Shown piece after piece: positions 5,820 through 5,915 of a DNA stretch of 5,915 bases. This DNA is from Acidobacteriota bacterium. Lineage in GTDB: Bacteria > Acidobacteriota > Terriglobia > Bryobacterales > Bryobacteraceae. The notes beneath the pieces are model-generated. The model did no database searches. It saw nothing but the letters and a program-made list of their open reading frames with translations, and had not been told where the DNA came from. Each line of letters starts with the position of its first letter. The stretch's first letter is position 1. The translations under genes and the position numbers were made by a program. The stretch is taken from the NCBI GenBank assembly GCA_021788955.1, contig JAJYKC010000192.1, forward strand, positions 1 through 5,915, read 5' to 3'.

Positions 5820-5915
5820 CTAACGCACTTTAGCGCCATGCAAGGCGCCAAGCAAGTACTCCGTGCTTCGCTCCGAATTCGTACAAGGCCAGGGTAGGCC
5901 ACTTTCGAACGCCGC
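5820..5915 (-). other. Open frame from the window edge ending at TAG; possible gene tail
   Basis: One minus-strand frame is open from the edge for 31 codons and stops with TAG at 5822-5820, directly against ATG 5819. It could be the C-terminus of an upstream gene translationally coupled to the methyltransferase. The predicted tail (…SERSTEYLLGALHGAKVR) matches nothing I know. The other two minus frames are also open for much of this short stretch, so it could be non-coding. The stretch also holds a -10-like TAAAGT (5832-5827) and a small inverted repeat, GCGCC (5833-5837) with GGCGC (5844-5848). Confidence 0.25.

Noticed and set aside
1..5915. CRISPR arrays, insertion sequences, tandem repeats and attachment sites
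   Set aside because: I saw no regularly spaced direct repeats, transposase motifs, terminal inverted repeats with target duplications, or tRNA-linked sites.

Overview
The window is about 5.9 kb of GC-rich bacterial DNA with complete, densely packed genes. It most resembles an Acidobacteriota chromosome of the Bryobacter/Solibacter type. This rests on my memory of protein families (a secreted DinB-like protein ending in a NVGHTFEHYGNLVTY-type motif; a class III aminotransferase paired with a Gfo/Idh/MocA oxidoreductase), not on any search. I see no rRNA, tRNA, CRISPR array, insertion sequence or phage gene.

Layout. (1) Positions 1-474, minus strand: the first 158 residues of an exported DinB-fold protein, cut by the window edge. 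(2) Positions 475-650: a divergent intergenic stretch with a two-segment inverted repeat (489-551) next to the DinB ribosome-binding site and a -10-like TACAAT very close to the aminotransferase start. (3) Positions 651-3917, plus strand: four genes in a row, each overlapping the next by four bases (GTGA, ATGA, TTGA). They encode a PLP-dependent class III aminotransferase, a Gfo/Idh/MocA NAD(P)-type oxidoreductase, a small basic membrane-anchored or secreted protein with a motif layout like BECR-type ribonuclease toxins, and a small acidic cytoplasmic protein that could be its immunity partner. (4) Positions 3931-4716, minus strand: an unrecognised soluble protein of 261 aa, convergent with the operon. 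(5) Positions 4848-5819, minus strand: an FkbM-family SAM methyltransferase with an N-terminal membrane anchor. (6) Positions 5820-5915: a short open frame running in from the edge, whose stop touches the methyltransferase start.

How the genes may work together. The aminotransferase and oxidoreductase look like two steps of one pathway, exchanging hydroxyl, keto and amino groups on a sugar, cyclitol or amino-acid-like substrate. The direction and substrate cannot be read from sequence. The two small genes behind them share the transcript but have no obvious metabolic link. Their opposite charges, gene order, tight coupling and the C-terminal motif of the first suggest a toxin-immunity-like pair. 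This is the most interesting part of the window, and it is an inference from motif memory. The other genes look like ordinary chromosomal neighbours.
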